A stretch of 64,000 nucleotides of DNA, taken from NCBI RefSeq assembly GCF_014650695.1, contig NZ_BMVL01000006.1, forward strand, positions 372,001 to 436,000. The letters run 5' to 3'. Position 1 is the first letter of the stretch. Each line of letters begins with the position of its first letter. The notes under the pieces are model-generated. The model searched no databases and had not been told where the DNA came from. It saw nothing but the letters and a program-made list of their open reading frames with translations. A program made the translations under genes and the position numbers. Below, piece after piece: positions 8,945-26,312 of the stretch. The stretch comes from Streptomyces avidinii (GTDB lineage: Bacteria > Actinomycetota > Actinomycetes > Streptomycetales > Streptomycetaceae).

Positions 8945-9145
8945 TCAGGCTGCGGTGAGCGAGGTGGGGCGCAGGTCGGTCCAGTGGGTTTCGACATAGG
9001 CGAGGCAGACGGGGCGGGGGGCCGCTCGGTGGGCAACGGTCCAGCCCGACGGGACGTCGGCGAAGGCGGGCCACAGCGAGTGCTGGCCCTCGTCGTTGAC
9101 CAGTACGTGGAAGGTCGCGTCGTCGTCTTCGAAGGGGTTGTTCAC
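8945..9145 (-). CDS. MbtH-like NRPS chaperone
   Basis: 66 residues with the family signature in order: NPFEDDDATFHVLVNDEGQHSLWP, then VPSGWTV, then AYVETHWTDLRP. The invariant tryptophans that form the adenylation-domain contact are present. MbtH-like proteins bind and activate or stabilise adenylation domains; here the client is the NRPS whose stop lies four bases upstream, so the two are translationally linked. Confidence 0.97.
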   Translation of the reverse strand: MNNPFEDDDATFHVLVNDEGQHSLWPAFADVPSGWTVAHRAAPRPVCLAYVETHWTDLRPTSLTAA

Positions 9146-9149
9146 TGGT

Positions 9150-17576
<8,427 letters not shown>

Positions 17577-17778
17577 GGGCGGTCCTTCCGGGAGAACGGG
17601 CGCGGCCGGACGTGGCGGTGGCGCGCGTCGGAGTGCGGTCGTCCGGGGCGCCGGACGGTACGTTGCGGGTGGGGAGCGTGTTCTTTCGCGGCGTGTGCTG
17701 CTCCAGGTGGGTCCTTGGCGTCGGTTGCCTCCAAGTGCGGGGCGGCCGAGGGCTTTCCGCAGGCTAAGAGGGCCGCCC

Positions 17779-17797
17779 TAGGGGGCAGATACCCCTA
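17779..17797. promoter_or_regulatory. inverted repeat TAGGGG-N7-CCCCTA upstream of the NRPS
   Basis: Perfect 6-base arms seven bases apart, in a short GC-skewed stretch about 205 bases before the NRPS start. The shape resembles operators of actinobacterial LuxR/LAL-type cluster regulators, but no such regulator is encoded nearby. The rest of 17577-18100 holds no recognisable gene and should contain the NRPS promoter. Confidence 0.45.
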
Positions 17798-18101
17798 CCC
17801 CGCCCTTATTCCTGGGCCGCTGCCCCGCCGTCGGTCACGCGCCGGACGGGCCTGCGGTCCGGTTCCCGGTGGGCGGGGAAGCGGTCGCCGACGAGACGAA
17901 CGGGCTGCAGGCGGTCGCCGGGCGAGGTAGCCGCGCACGGGGACCGCGTCTCGGGGGCGATGGCGGACAGGAGCGTGGCGCGCCGGTCAACGCAGGATGA
18001 CGCAACCGTGACACACGCCCTGAACTGAGACTTTGAGATCCTTGGCAACCGTGGCGCCGGATTGACGGCCGGTGGCGCCGTGTGTTCGTCATCCTGGGGA
18101 C

Positions 18102-18170
18102 ATGGACCTCGTGCCCTACGTGGCCAGTCTTCGGAACGAGCTCGCAGACGCCGGCGAAGGGGGCGGCGTC
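18102..18170 (+). pseudogene. N-terminal scrap of a small Streptomyces protein
   Basis: After a GGGGA ribosome-like site the frame reads MDLVPYVASLRNELADAGEGG. I recognise this as the opening of a widespread small Streptomyces family (MDLTxYVxxLRxEL...). The usual downstream region is missing and the frame loses coding character. The surrounding 18000-18770 has no intact gene that I can support. Confidence 0.35.
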
Positions 18171-18426
18171 GGCGACGTCCAGGGTGTCGCTGAAGTGGAT
18201 CGGCCGGCGGAGCGGGGCCGAACTCCGGGGCCACTTATGCCAGTGAGGCGCGGGGAGTGCCCCGCCCTGGAGGGTGTCGACGTTGAATACGTCCGTGCGC
18301 ACAGAGGCGTAGAGACTGAGCCAGCTCCACACGAAGCAGCCTCACCGAACGGAGGCGGGGCCCTTTCCCTTTGCACGTCCGGGCACAGCGTCCGACCCGG
18401 GCGTGGGGTGGTAGACGGTGAGCGAA

Positions 18427-18488
18427 CCCCAGTGCGGACCGAGCCGTCAGGACCGGTCCGCACTGGTCCGCACTGGTCCGCACTGGGG
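18427..18488. repeat. three tandem decamers with an inverted copy
   Basis: GGTCCGCACT occurs three times head to tail at 18455-18484, followed by GGGG. A 14-base inverted counterpart CCCCAGTGCGGACC lies at 18427-18440, so the outer copies can form a long hairpin. It could be a terminator-like structure or clustered protein sites. The stretch has no gene. Confidence 0.85.
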
Positions 18489-18769
18489 TGAGCCGAGTTG
18501 GGCTGGCAGGCTGGCTGCACGGATTCCGTCCGAACGCGCCGCGCTTACGCCGAACGCAGGGTGTGTGGCGCAGTTCGCGCGCCGGGGAGCGGCCGGGATG
18601 CCACGCGGGAGGCTCGCTCGGCGGGCGCCGCTGCACGGAAATGTCGAGCGTTCCCCGGGGTGTTGCCGAGCCCGGGGATGGCCCCCGGCGGCTGTGGTGC
18701 CCTGAGGGCGTGGCGCCGCTGTGTCAACGAGCCGAACGCCGCCATCTCATGCCGGGGTCGCGTAACAGG

Positions 18770-19261
18770 TCAGTACCACCGCTGGTTTGCGCCGGAGGTG
18801 CCGCTCCACTGGCGTACGGCAGCACCATTCGCGGTGCTCCAGTCGATGACTTCGAGGGACTTGCCACTGTGCGAGACGACCATTTGAACGTAGCCGCCCG
18901 GCTGCAGCATCCAGTTCCACTTCTGGTTGTTGCCGCCGGAGCAGTCCCACTGCCGAGCGGGCGCACCGTCAGCCATGCTCCAGTCGGCGATCTCCAGGCA
19001 CTTGCCGCTGTGACGGTTCACCATGGTGAGGGTCTCGGAGTTCCAGGTCCACTTCTGGTTGTTGCCGCCGGAGCAGTCCCACTGGCGTACGGGGGCACCG
19101 TTGGCGGTGCTCCAATCGGCGACCTCGAGGCACTTGCCGCTGTTGGCGTTGCGGAAGTCGTCGAAGACGGTGCCGGCGGAGGCCGGTGTGGGTACGACAG
19201 CAAGTGTGAGCGCAGTGACGAGAGTGCCGCCGAGGCCAATGAAACGCTTGAGTGTGGACAT
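18770..19261 (-). CDS. secreted ricin-B-type lectin domain protein
   Basis: 163 residues from the ATG at 19261 (AAGGGGGA ribosome site). A signal peptide ends near TPASAG. The mature part is three beta-trefoil repeats, each with GKxLEVxDWS..NGAxVRQW and a closing Q-K/R-W (QxW) motif, the carbohydrate-binding trefoil of ricin-B/RICIN domains. There is no catalytic domain, unlike most Streptomyces proteins with this module, so it would be a free-standing secreted sugar-binding protein. Confidence 0.88.
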   Translation of the reverse strand: MSTLKRFIGLGGTLVTALTLAVVPTPASAGTVFDDFRNANSGKCLEVADWSTANGAPVRQWDCSGGNNQKWTWNSETLTMVNRHSGKCLEIADWSMADGAPARQWDCSGGNNQKWNWMLQPGGYVQMVVSHSGKSLEVIDWSTANGAAVRQWSGTSGANQRWY

Positions 19262-19359
19262 TGAGTTCCCCCTTGATAGGCCGAGCCAATACAGCAGTTG
19301 ATCATACTGATACGGCAATTGACCCTAGTCTCCCCTTCCCCCGCCCGGCACCGAACGCG

Positions 19360-19740
19360 CCATCCTCCGCGGTGACTTCCTCGACCTCGTCGAAAGCGAC
19401 GACGGTCTGCTGCACGCCGTCATCGGCGACGTCAGCGGACACGGACGAAGGCACCCACGAACTGCGCGCCGCACACGTCATCGCCCTGGGCATCACCCCA
19501 GGACTGGAGAACTGACAGGCGACGACCCTCCCGCTCCCTCCGTCCTGTGCCCCGACCCTCCACACCGAAGGACACAACGGCACCACCGCCGGCCGCCTGG
19601 AAATCGAAGCACTGCTCGCACTCGCCGATCGCCTCATCAGGGAGACACAGACCCTGAACGCCGGCCGCCACACCGACCACGTCGCCGTCCTCCGCCTCGA
19701 CCGGGACAACCGCCAGAGGCACGCCTCGGCATCTGCCGCT
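19360..19740 (+). pseudogene. decayed SpoIIE/RsbU-type phosphatase
   Basis: Successive frames keep pieces of a PP2C phosphatase: GDFLDLVESDDGLLHAVIGDVSGHG (the metal-binding GDVSGHG loop), then TEGHNGTTAGRLEIEALLALADRLI and LNAGRHTDHVAVLRLDRD (the terminal D-(D/H)-VAVL motif). The stretch between is lost and at least two frame changes are needed. It is not functional as sequenced. Confidence 0.65.
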
Positions 19741-19794
19741 TCGTGCCGTCCGGGCGGGTCACCGGCCGCCCGGATCGGCGGCCGCCCGGGCCGT

Positions 19795-20208
19795 TCACCG
19801 CGCCAGCAGGTTCTCCAGGACCGCGTCGAGATCGACGACTTCGGCCCCCGCCGGGGTGACCGCGTACGTCCGTTCCAGAAAGCAGGCAAGGGCCTCGGCA
19901 CTCACGCAGAGCACCGCGCTCCGGCGACCGGCTGCCGCTCGGTCGCGCAGATCCATGCGCACCTCGCCGGTGGTTCCGTTCCACTGCGGACGGAAGCCGA
20001 CGTCTCCCTCGCCTACTCGGCGTTGCATGCCGTCGGCCATCATCTGGCGGTCGAAGTGCCAACCTTCCACAGCGGTCCTCCGGTCGAAGAACTCCGCTCT
20101 CACCGCATACGGATCCACGGGGCTGTAGAAGAAGTGCGCACGCAGCGGCATGCGGCCGCCGTCGTCCGTCAGAAGGTGAACGTAGGTGAGGGCGGACACG
20201 GTTGGCAT
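19795..20208 (-). CDS. SsgA-like sporulation/cell-division regulator (SALP)
   Basis: 137 residues, the normal SALP length, from an ATG with GAGGTCC upstream. Family landmarks are visible: PLRAHFFYSPVDPYAVRAEF, W.FDRQMMADG, GDVGFRP, and VLCVSAEALACFLERTYAVTPAGAE. SALPs occur only in morphologically complex actinomycetes and steer septum placement and peptidoglycan remodelling during sporulation. Which member this is cannot be decided; it is an extra, accessory-region copy rather than ssgB in its usual context. Confidence 0.92.
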   Translation of the reverse strand: MPTVSALTYVHLLTDDGGRMPLRAHFFYSPVDPYAVRAEFFDRRTAVEGWHFDRQMMADGMQRRVGEGDVGFRPQWNGTTGEVRMDLRDRAAAGRRSAVLCVSAEALACFLERTYAVTPAGAEVVDLDAVLENLLAR

Positions 20209-20350
20209 GGCGAGGACCTCCTGGATCGCGGGCGGCTGCCCGCGGATGCCCAGGCACGGCGGAGCCCACACTGCTCCATCCGGTGGAAGGTGGGACGGCC
20301 CGGTCTCCGGAGGTGGCGATCCTCCGGTTCGGCGTGTGTGCCGGGACGGG

Positions 20351-21205
20351 TCAGCGCAGCAGCGCGCCCCGCAGGGTGATGCCGTGCCGCGTGCGCAGCC
20401 GCCGCAGCTCCCACATCGCCACGGCGGTGACGGACAGGGGTGCACCGAGGATGAAAGCCAGCCGGACGGCGAACGGCACTCCGTCGTAGGCACCCCGGAT
20501 CACGTCGAAGAGGGCCACTTCCCATACGAGGAGCGACGCGAGCAGGGGCGGGACCGTCTCATGCAGGTCGGCCGTTCGGAAGACGTGGACCAGTGACTGA
20601 CCGATGCCGTACAGGGCGAAGGGCGCGAGCCACAACAGGAAGGCGCCCAGGGCGAACAGCAGAGCCACCCGCGCCCCGGAGGACGTCCAGTCCGTCTCTT
20701 CGTTCACGTAGCCGAGCCCGGTGACCAGCCGCGGGACAGCGAGCGTGACGACCAGCGCGAGCAGCGCCCCGGCGGGCTTGGCCGCCCGCCGCAGGAACAC
20801 GCGCCGCTGCGGCGGGCGGGCCGCCGCGACGAACACGGCGACGGCGACCGGGAAAGTCACCGCCAGCACGATGAGCGTGGTGCGGATCTGGGCGAAGCGG
20901 TCGTCCACGACGGCGTCGGCGTCCGGCGCCACCTTGTAGGAGAGCAGCATCCAAGTGAGGGCGGCCAGTCCGATGACCGTGCGCAGGACCTGGACCCTCC
21001 TCACCAGCGGGTCGTGCACACGGTCCGGCCGGGACGGCGTGAACACCGCGCGTCCCACGGCGATCGGATTGAACAGCCGCCCGAAGGTCAACCGTCGCCC
21101 CGGAGCCGGAGCCGCACCGGCCGGGGGCCGCCCCGAAAAGACGGGCGGCTGCCCATCTCCGTACGCATTCCACGGCGTTCGGCCGCCGCTGCCCTCTGCA
21201 CTCAT
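20351..21205 (-). CDS. multi-pass membrane protein of unknown function
   Basis: About 284 residues from the ATG at 21205 (GAAGGG ribosome site); a GTG six codons upstream is a weaker alternative. The first 70 residues are cytoplasmic and proline-rich. Six or so hydrophobic segments follow (VIGLAALTWMLLSY, LIVLAVTFPVAVAVFVAAA, AGALLALVVTLAVP, VALLFALGAFLLWLAPFALYGI, LLASLLVWEVALF, VRLAFILGAPLSVTAVAMW). No family recognised. It is 140 bases downstream of no gene on its strand and stands alone. Confidence 0.75.
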   Translation of the reverse strand: MSAEGSGGRTPWNAYGDGQPPVFSGRPPAGAAPAPGRRLTFGRLFNPIAVGRAVFTPSRPDRVHDPLVRRVQVLRTVIGLAALTWMLLSYKVAPDADAVVDDRFAQIRTTLIVLAVTFPVAVAVFVAAARPPQRRVFLRRAAKPAGALLALVVTLAVPRLVTGLGYVNEETDWTSSGARVALLFALGAFLLWLAPFALYGIGQSLVHVFRTADLHETVPPLLASLLVWEVALFDVIRGAYDGVPFAVRLAFILGAPLSVTAVAMWELRRLRTRHGITLRGALLR

Positions 21206-21565
21206 CTCCGCCCTTCGTGTCACCGTGCCGGATCACGAGTGAGGATAGGCGGATCCCGACCCGCAGGACAGCGCCCGGCGCCGCGCACCGACCGTTCCTC
21301 TTGCCCCGGCGGCTCGTTGGACTGGCAGGCCCTCGCGGCGCGGAGTCCTGCGCGACCTGGCTACCGAAACCGTCCGGTCGCTCTTCGAGCCGTCGAGCGA
21401 ATGATCATCCGGTACGTGCGGCAACGCAGCACCCGTGCAACGCCCATGAACCGACCGTGACCGGCCGGGCAGGAGCCGGGCCACCTATTGCCGGCCGGTG
21501 CGGCGTGTTCGGTAGCCGGACGGAAATCAGGTGCGCGCGGCCCCCGGGGTTGCGAAGCTGCCCGA

Positions 21566-22303
21566 ATGAACCGCGAACAGATCTCCGGGATCGCCCACGC
21601 CGGCCACCCCATCAAGGCCCCGCTCGACGACGACTCGGTACGCCGACTGCTCGACCACGGCGCCCCGCGCGGCGACGAGCGGGTGCTCGACCTCGGCTGC
21701 GGCAGCGCGGAATGGCTGCTGCGCGCCCTGGCCGCGCACCCGAGCCTGCATGCCGAGGGCGTGGACGTCTCCGAGCAGGCCCTGGAGCTGGCCGGCCGGT
21801 CGGCGGACCGGCTCGGCGTCCGCGCGCGCCTCGTCCTGCACCAGCAGGAGGCCGCCGACTTCGTCCCCGCGCAGTCCTTCGACCTGGTGCTCAGCGTCGG
21901 TGCCACCCACGCCTTCGGCGGTCTGCTGCCGACCCTTGCGGCGGCCCGCAAGCACCTGGCTCCCGGCGGCCGCGTGCTGATCGGTGACGGCTTCTGGGAC
22001 CGCACGCCCTCCCCGGAGGCGTTCGAACTCTTCGGCGAGCTCGACGACCTCGCGACCACCGTGGACCGCGTCGTCGCCGACGGCTGGACTCCGGTCCACG
22101 GCCACGTCAGCTCCCGCCGTGAGCTGGACGACTACGAGTGGGCCTGCTGGGGCTCGCTCGCCTCGTGGGCGCTCGACCGGCCCGGCGATCCGGACGCGGC
22201 CGAGGCGCTCGCGACGGCCACCGCCCGGCGCACGGAATGGCTGCACTCCTACCGGGACAGCTTCGGCTTCCTCACCCTCGTGCTGCGGCCGACCTCGGGC
22301 TGA
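21566..22303 (+). CDS. SAM-dependent methyltransferase (class I)
   Basis: 245 residues. Motif I VLDLGCGSAEWLLRAL (SAM-binding GxG loop) is at about residues 38-53, the acidic residue after strand 2 is in AEGVDVSEQALE, FDLVLSVGATHAFGG is motif II, and LAPGGRVLIGDGFWD is motif III. The C-terminal half (DDYEWACWGSLASWALDR) is alpha-helical and may form the substrate cap. The substrate is not predictable. It is convergent with the sensor kinase gene. Confidence 0.9.
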   Translation: MNREQISGIAHAGHPIKAPLDDDSVRRLLDHGAPRGDERVLDLGCGSAEWLLRALAAHPSLHAEGVDVSEQALELAGRSADRLGVRARLVLHQQEAADFVPAQSFDLVLSVGATHAFGGLLPTLAAARKHLAPGGRVLIGDGFWDRTPSPEAFELFGELDDLATTVDRVVADGWTPVHGHVSSRRELDDYEWACWGSLASWALDRPGDPDAAEALATATARRTEWLHSYRDSFGFLTLVLRPTSG

Positions 22304-22349
22304 CCCGGGCGTCCCGGGCGCAGCAGCGGGCGGCGGGCGCCCGCGGGGG

Positions 22350-23768
22350 TCAGCGCTTACGCGGCGGCCACCATCCGGTCCGCCGCCGCGAGCCGCGCGG
22401 CCCGCGCCCGCGCCCGGGCAGCAGGGACGGCGCGAGCGCGAACACCACGGTGATGTGCGCGCCGCCCCGCGGTCCGTGCCCGATGCGCATCGAGCCGCCG
22501 GTGACGGCCGCGGCCCTGCGGGCGATGTCGAGGCCCAGCCCCGAGGAACCGGTGCTGCTCCCCCGCGACAGCGCCCGGTCCGGTTCCGGAATGCCCGGCC
22601 CGGAGTCCTCCACGATCAGCTCCACGGCCTGCGCGGTACGGACCACACGGACGCCGAACGCGGTACCGGGCGGGGTGTGGCTGAAGACGTTGCCGATCAG
22701 CGCGTCCACCACCGCGGCGATGTCGTCGTCGCTGAGGCCGACGCCGGTGGGTTCCTGGGTGATCTCCAGGGCGCAGGGCCGGTCCTGCTGTTCGGCGAGG
22801 ACCGCCCAGAAGGCCGTCCGGCGCCGGACGATGTCGGCGATCTCGGAGCGGCAGCCGTCGGACGGCTCCGGCCCGGCCGCCTGCTGCGGCGCACTCGGTT
22901 CCACGCTGCGCAGGCCGTGGCCCATGGGCCCCACGGCGAGCGGTGTCCGGGCCGCCGCGATGATGGCCTGGAGTTCCGTCTCCAGCGCGTGCACCGCCGC
23001 CTCCACCCTGGCCGACTCCGGTGTCCCGGCCATCCGCTCCGACGCCAGGTGCAGGGCGGTCAGCGGGGTGCGCAGCCGATGGGACAGGTCGGCCACCAGT
23101 TCGCGCTCGATGGCGAGGAGTTCCGTCATCCGGTGGGCCATGGCGTTGAAGGCGACGCCGGCGTCGCGCAGTTCCTTGGGGCCCATGGGTTCCACCCGGG
23201 TGTCCAGATTGCCCTGCCCCAGGGTGTGCGAGGCCTGGGCGAGCTTCTTGGAGGACCGGACGACCTTCGCGCCGAGCCGGTCGGCGACCAGTACGGAGCC
23301 TCCGACGAGACCGACCGCGAGCAGCAGCATGACAGCCCAGGAGGCGCGAACCCCGCGGGTCAGTTCCTCGTCGGGGACGAAGTTCTCGATGACGGCGACC
23401 CGGTCGCCGGGGAGCACCACGGGTTGCAGGCAGATCCATCCGCCGGGGGTCTTCTGGGAGATGGACTCGCGTCCCTGCTGGGCCCGTTCGAGCAGCTTCG
23501 CGGGGGCCTGGGTGTCGCCGAGGGTCTGGGCGTCCGGCAGATGGACGACCAGGTGATCGGACTCGTCCAGGCCGGCGGCGGATTCCCGCAGCGCGGACGG
23601 ATCCGTGGTGAGCGTGAGGACGGGGGCCAGGGCTGCGGCGCGCTGTTCGGCCGCGGTGACGCTCTGCTCCTTGACCAGCGACATCACCAGGGCCCCGAGG
23701 GGTATGAGGAAGGAGAGGGCGACCATGGAGGTCACGGCGAGCGCCACTCCGGCCAGTGAGCGTCTCAC
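22350..23768 (-). CDS. sensor histidine kinase
   Basis: 472 residues from a GTG overlapping the response-regulator stop by four bases. TM helix 1 is near 8-32, an extracytoplasmic sensor of about 105 residues with one cysteine (GWICLQP) follows, then TM helix 2 near 142-163 and a HAMP region. The dimerisation/phosphoacceptor helix has the H-box DLSHRLRTPL. The N-box IGNVFSHTPPG and G1 box VEDSGPGIP are intact, so kinase activity is expected. The last 30 residues are basic and probably disordered. Its ligand is unknown. Confidence 0.92.
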   Translation of the reverse strand: MRRSLAGVALAVTSMVALSFLIPLGALVMSLVKEQSVTAAEQRAAALAPVLTLTTDPSALRESAAGLDESDHLVVHLPDAQTLGDTQAPAKLLERAQQGRESISQKTPGGWICLQPVVLPGDRVAVIENFVPDEELTRGVRASWAVMLLLAVGLVGGSVLVADRLGAKVVRSSKKLAQASHTLGQGNLDTRVEPMGPKELRDAGVAFNAMAHRMTELLAIERELVADLSHRLRTPLTALHLASERMAGTPESARVEAAVHALETELQAIIAAARTPLAVGPMGHGLRSVEPSAPQQAAGPEPSDGCRSEIADIVRRRTAFWAVLAEQQDRPCALEITQEPTGVGLSDDDIAAVVDALIGNVFSHTPPGTAFGVRVVRTAQAVELIVEDSGPGIPEPDRALSRGSSTGSSGLGLDIARRAAAVTGGSMRIGHGPRGGAHITVVFALAPSLLPGRGRGPRGSRRRTGWWPPRKR

Positions 23769-24502
23769 CGGGGGGCCACCAGCTTGATGCCGACGCCGCG
23801 CACGGTCAGCAGGTAGCGCGGGGCGGCCGCGCGTTCGCCGAGCTTGCGGCGCAATGAGGACAGGTGCACGTCGACGGTCTGGTCGTCCACGTACGGCTCG
23901 CGCCAGACCTCGGTCAGCAGGCGGCGTTTGGAGACGACCTGGCCCGTGTGGTGGGCGAGGAAGGCCAGGAGGTCGAACTCCCGCCGGGTGAGGTGGAGCT
24001 CCCGGCCTGCCAGGTACGCGGTGCGCGCGCCGGGGTCCACCGCGAGCTCGCCGACCGTGGTGGCGCGCAGCGGTTCGGCGGTGGGCGCCGGCCGCGCCCC
24101 GGGCCCGGCATGGGCGGCGCCGGGGGGCGGCACATGGCTGGTGCGGCGCAGGACGGCGGAGAGGCGTGCGATGAGCTGTCCCCCGGAGAAGGGTTTGACC
24201 AGGTAGTCGTCGGCGCCCGCGTTGAGGAGCTTGATGATTTCGGTCTCGTCGTCGCGGGCGGTGGCCACGAGTACGGGAACGGAGGATATGCCCCGGATCA
24301 TGCGCAGTGCGTCTCCCCCGTCCAGATCGGGCAGCCCCAGGTCGAGGACCACGGCGTCGACGGGTGTCTGGGTGACCTCGCGCAGGGCGCCGAAGCCGTC
24401 GCCCACGCTGCGTACGGCATACCCGTGCTCCGCCAGGACCTCGATGAGTGACTGGCGGATGCTGGGGTCGTCTTCCACGACGAGGACGCTGGGCATGGGC
24501 AC
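23765..24502 (-). CDS. OmpR/PhoB-family response regulator
   Basis: 245 residues. The receiver domain has the acidic pair EDD, the phosphorylated aspartate in AVVLDLGLPDLDG and the lysine in DDYLVKPFSG. A Pro/Ala-rich linker is followed by a winged-helix DNA-binding domain with LTRREFDLLAFLAHHTGQVVSKRRLL and VDVHLSSLRRKLGE. It is first in an operon with the sensor kinase. The start is either the GTG at 24502 or an ATG two codons later. CCCCTAAGG, immediately upstream, echoes the core of the motif before two envelope genes further right, hinting at autoregulation. Confidence 0.93.
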   Translation of the reverse strand: MPMPSVLVVEDDPSIRQSLIEVLAEHGYAVRSVGDGFGALREVTQTPVDAVVLDLGLPDLDGGDALRMIRGISSVPVLVATARDDETEIIKLLNAGADDYLVKPFSGGQLIARLSAVLRRTSHVPPPGAAHAGPGARPAPTAEPLRATTVGELAVDPGARTAYLAGRELHLTRREFDLLAFLAHHTGQVVSKRRLLTEVWREPYVDDQTVDVHLSSLRRKLGERAAAPRYLLTVRGVGIKLVAPR

Positions 24503-24535
24503 ACCTTAGGGGTTCGGTCCCGGCACCCTTCTAGT

Positions 24536-26311
24536 CCCGTACTTCGCGGGTCGTTGATTCGTATGGTGTGACCGGTCCGGGAGTGTCCCGGACCGGTGGT
24601 GTGACGTTGGTCCGGGTGTGTCGATGACTTCCCGGTCCCCGCGGCCACGGTCCCAGCGCCAGCGCCTTGAGTGCGTGGTGACGTCCGTGGTGGAGAAGCG
24701 TCTGGGCGCTCTGCCTGTCGCTGCCGAGTTTCTGCGCCGGCTGGACGTGGCCGGGATCGTCGATGAGGTGTGTCCGGGCGGCGCGAGCGCGCATCTGACG
24801 CACGGGCAGGTCATCGAGGCGCTGGTGGCCAACCGGCTGACCTCGCCCGCACCACTGGTGAGGGTCGGGGACTGGGCCCGCACCTGGGCGGTGGAGGAAG
24901 TCTTCGGCATCACGCCGGACCTGCTCAACGACGATCGTCTGGCCCGCGCGCTGGACGCGATCGCCCCGAGGCTGGAGGTCATCGCGGGCACGGTCGGTGC
25001 CCGGGCGATCACCGAGTTCGGGATCGACGTCTCCCGGCTGCACTGGGACATGACCAGCATGTCCGTCCACGGCGCCTTCCCCGCCGGGGGCCAGGACGAG
25101 CGGTATCCGCTCATCGGCTGCAACGGGCATCCCAAGGACCGGCGCCTGGATCTGAAACAGGTCCAGGCCGGGATCGCGGTGTCCGCCGACGGCGGTATCC
25201 CCGTGCACTCCCGGGTCTTCAGCGGCGCCGCGGCCGAGGTCGGCCAGGTCGTCGGGGCGATGAACGACCTCAAAGCGATGGCCGGCACCCACGAGTTCTT
25301 GATGGTCGCCGACTCCAAGCTGGTGTCCTACTCCAACATCACCGCCCTCCTTCAGGCCGGGGTGGAGTTCATCGCGCCCGTCCCGGCCGCACAGATCAAG
25401 GACGACGTCTACGCGGCCCTGGACCCTGAGCGGGCCGAGCCCGTCGACTGGGTGCCCGAGCGGGACGAGAGGAAACCGGAGGCGGAACGGGAGACATACC
25501 GGGTTCTGGAGGACCTTCACACGTTGACCGGCCGCCGCAGGAGCGACCCGTCGCTGACCGTGCGCCGGATCCTGGTCCACTCCACCGCCGTTGCGGCCGG
25601 CCAGCAGGCGGCCCGGGCCAAACGACTGGCCAAGGCCGCCGAAGACCTCGACAAGCTCACCGCCGCAGCGGGCGGACGCCACTACAAGACCCGGGAGAAG
25701 ATCGTCGCCCGGATCGGCGTCGTCACGGCCAAACGCCGCGTCGCCTCGTGCCTGCGCTGGCAGATCACCGAGGACGAGCACGGCATCCCCGGCCTGGCCT
25801 GGCACTTCGACCAGGGCGTGCTGAAGGCCGAAGCGGCCGCCGACGGCTGGTACGCGCTCATCACCAGCGTCCCGGCCCAGAAGGCCGGACCGGCCCAGGT
25901 GCTGATCCATTACAAGGGCCAGGGTGCGGTCGAACGGCGTTACCACGACTTCAAGGGCCCCCTCGCGGTCGCACCGGTCTTCGTGCAGCACAACCGGCGC
26001 GTCGCCGCGCTGATCCAGGTCATCTGCCTGGCCCTGCTGGTCTTCTGCCTGATCGAGCGGCAGGTCAGACGCGCTCTGGGCCCCGACGAGACCATGGCCG
26101 GCCTCTATCCCGACAACCGCCGGGTCCGCCCCACCGGCCGGATGATCCTCCACCACCTCGGCGAACTCACCCTGCGGATCGGCAACGTCACCGACCCGCC
26201 AACCGTCCAGATCAACCGCGGCGTCCAACTCCACCTCCTCGACCTACTGGACACCGACATCACACAAACCCGCTGGCCACAGACCTGAAACGGTCACCCG
26301 CGAAGTACGGG
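24536..26311 (+). mobile_element. intact IS1634-like insertion sequence
   Basis: 1776 bases bounded by 16-base perfect inverted repeats CCCGTACTTCGCGGGT (24536-24551, complement at 26296-26311). Outside both ends lies TCTAGT (24530-24535 and 26312-26317), a perfect 6-bp target duplication, so this is a recent simple insertion. One full-length transposase is inside. The target duplication carries the TAG stop codon of the lipoprotein gene at 26313, whose reading frame is left intact. Confidence 0.92.
24618..26288 (+). CDS. IS1634-family DDE transposase
   Basis: 556 residues. The N-terminus (LGALPVAAEFLRRLDVAGIVDE) matches the DUF4277 domain of IS1634-type transposases. Catalytic acidic residues are visible in HWDMTSMSVHG, LMVADSKLVS and, after a long insertion, GAVERRYHDFKGPLAV. 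The C-terminal helix VAALIQVICLALLVFCLIERQVRRAL is also typical. There are no frameshifts or stops, so it is likely active. Confidence 0.9.
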   Translation: MSMTSRSPRPRSQRQRLECVVTSVVEKRLGALPVAAEFLRRLDVAGIVDEVCPGGASAHLTHGQVIEALVANRLTSPAPLVRVGDWARTWAVEEVFGITPDLLNDDRLARALDAIAPRLEVIAGTVGARAITEFGIDVSRLHWDMTSMSVHGAFPAGGQDERYPLIGCNGHPKDRRLDLKQVQAGIAVSADGGIPVHSRVFSGAAAEVGQVVGAMNDLKAMAGTHEFLMVADSKLVSYSNITALLQAGVEFIAPVPAAQIKDDVYAALDPERAEPVDWVPERDERKPEAERETYRVLEDLHTLTGRRRSDPSLTVRRILVHSTAVAAGQQAARAKRLAKAAEDLDKLTAAAGGRHYKTREKIVARIGVVTAKRRVASCLRWQITEDEHGIPGLAWHFDQGVLKAEAAADGWYALITSVPAQKAGPAQVLIHYKGQGAVERRYHDFKGPLAVAPVFVQHNRRVAALIQVICLALLVFCLIERQVRRALGPDETMAGLYPDNRRVRPTGRMILHHLGELTLRIGNVTDPPTVQINRGVQLHLLDLLDTDITQTRWPQT

Positions 26312-26312
26312 T

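Noticed and set aside
17835..18332. Minus-strand frame in the NRPS upstream region
   Set aside because: Mixed Arg/Pro text without motif; it competes with the MDLVPYV frame and has no start signal.
24531..26234. 567-residue minus-strand frame opposite the transposase
   Set aside because: Antisense of an intact transposase, no recognisable domain.
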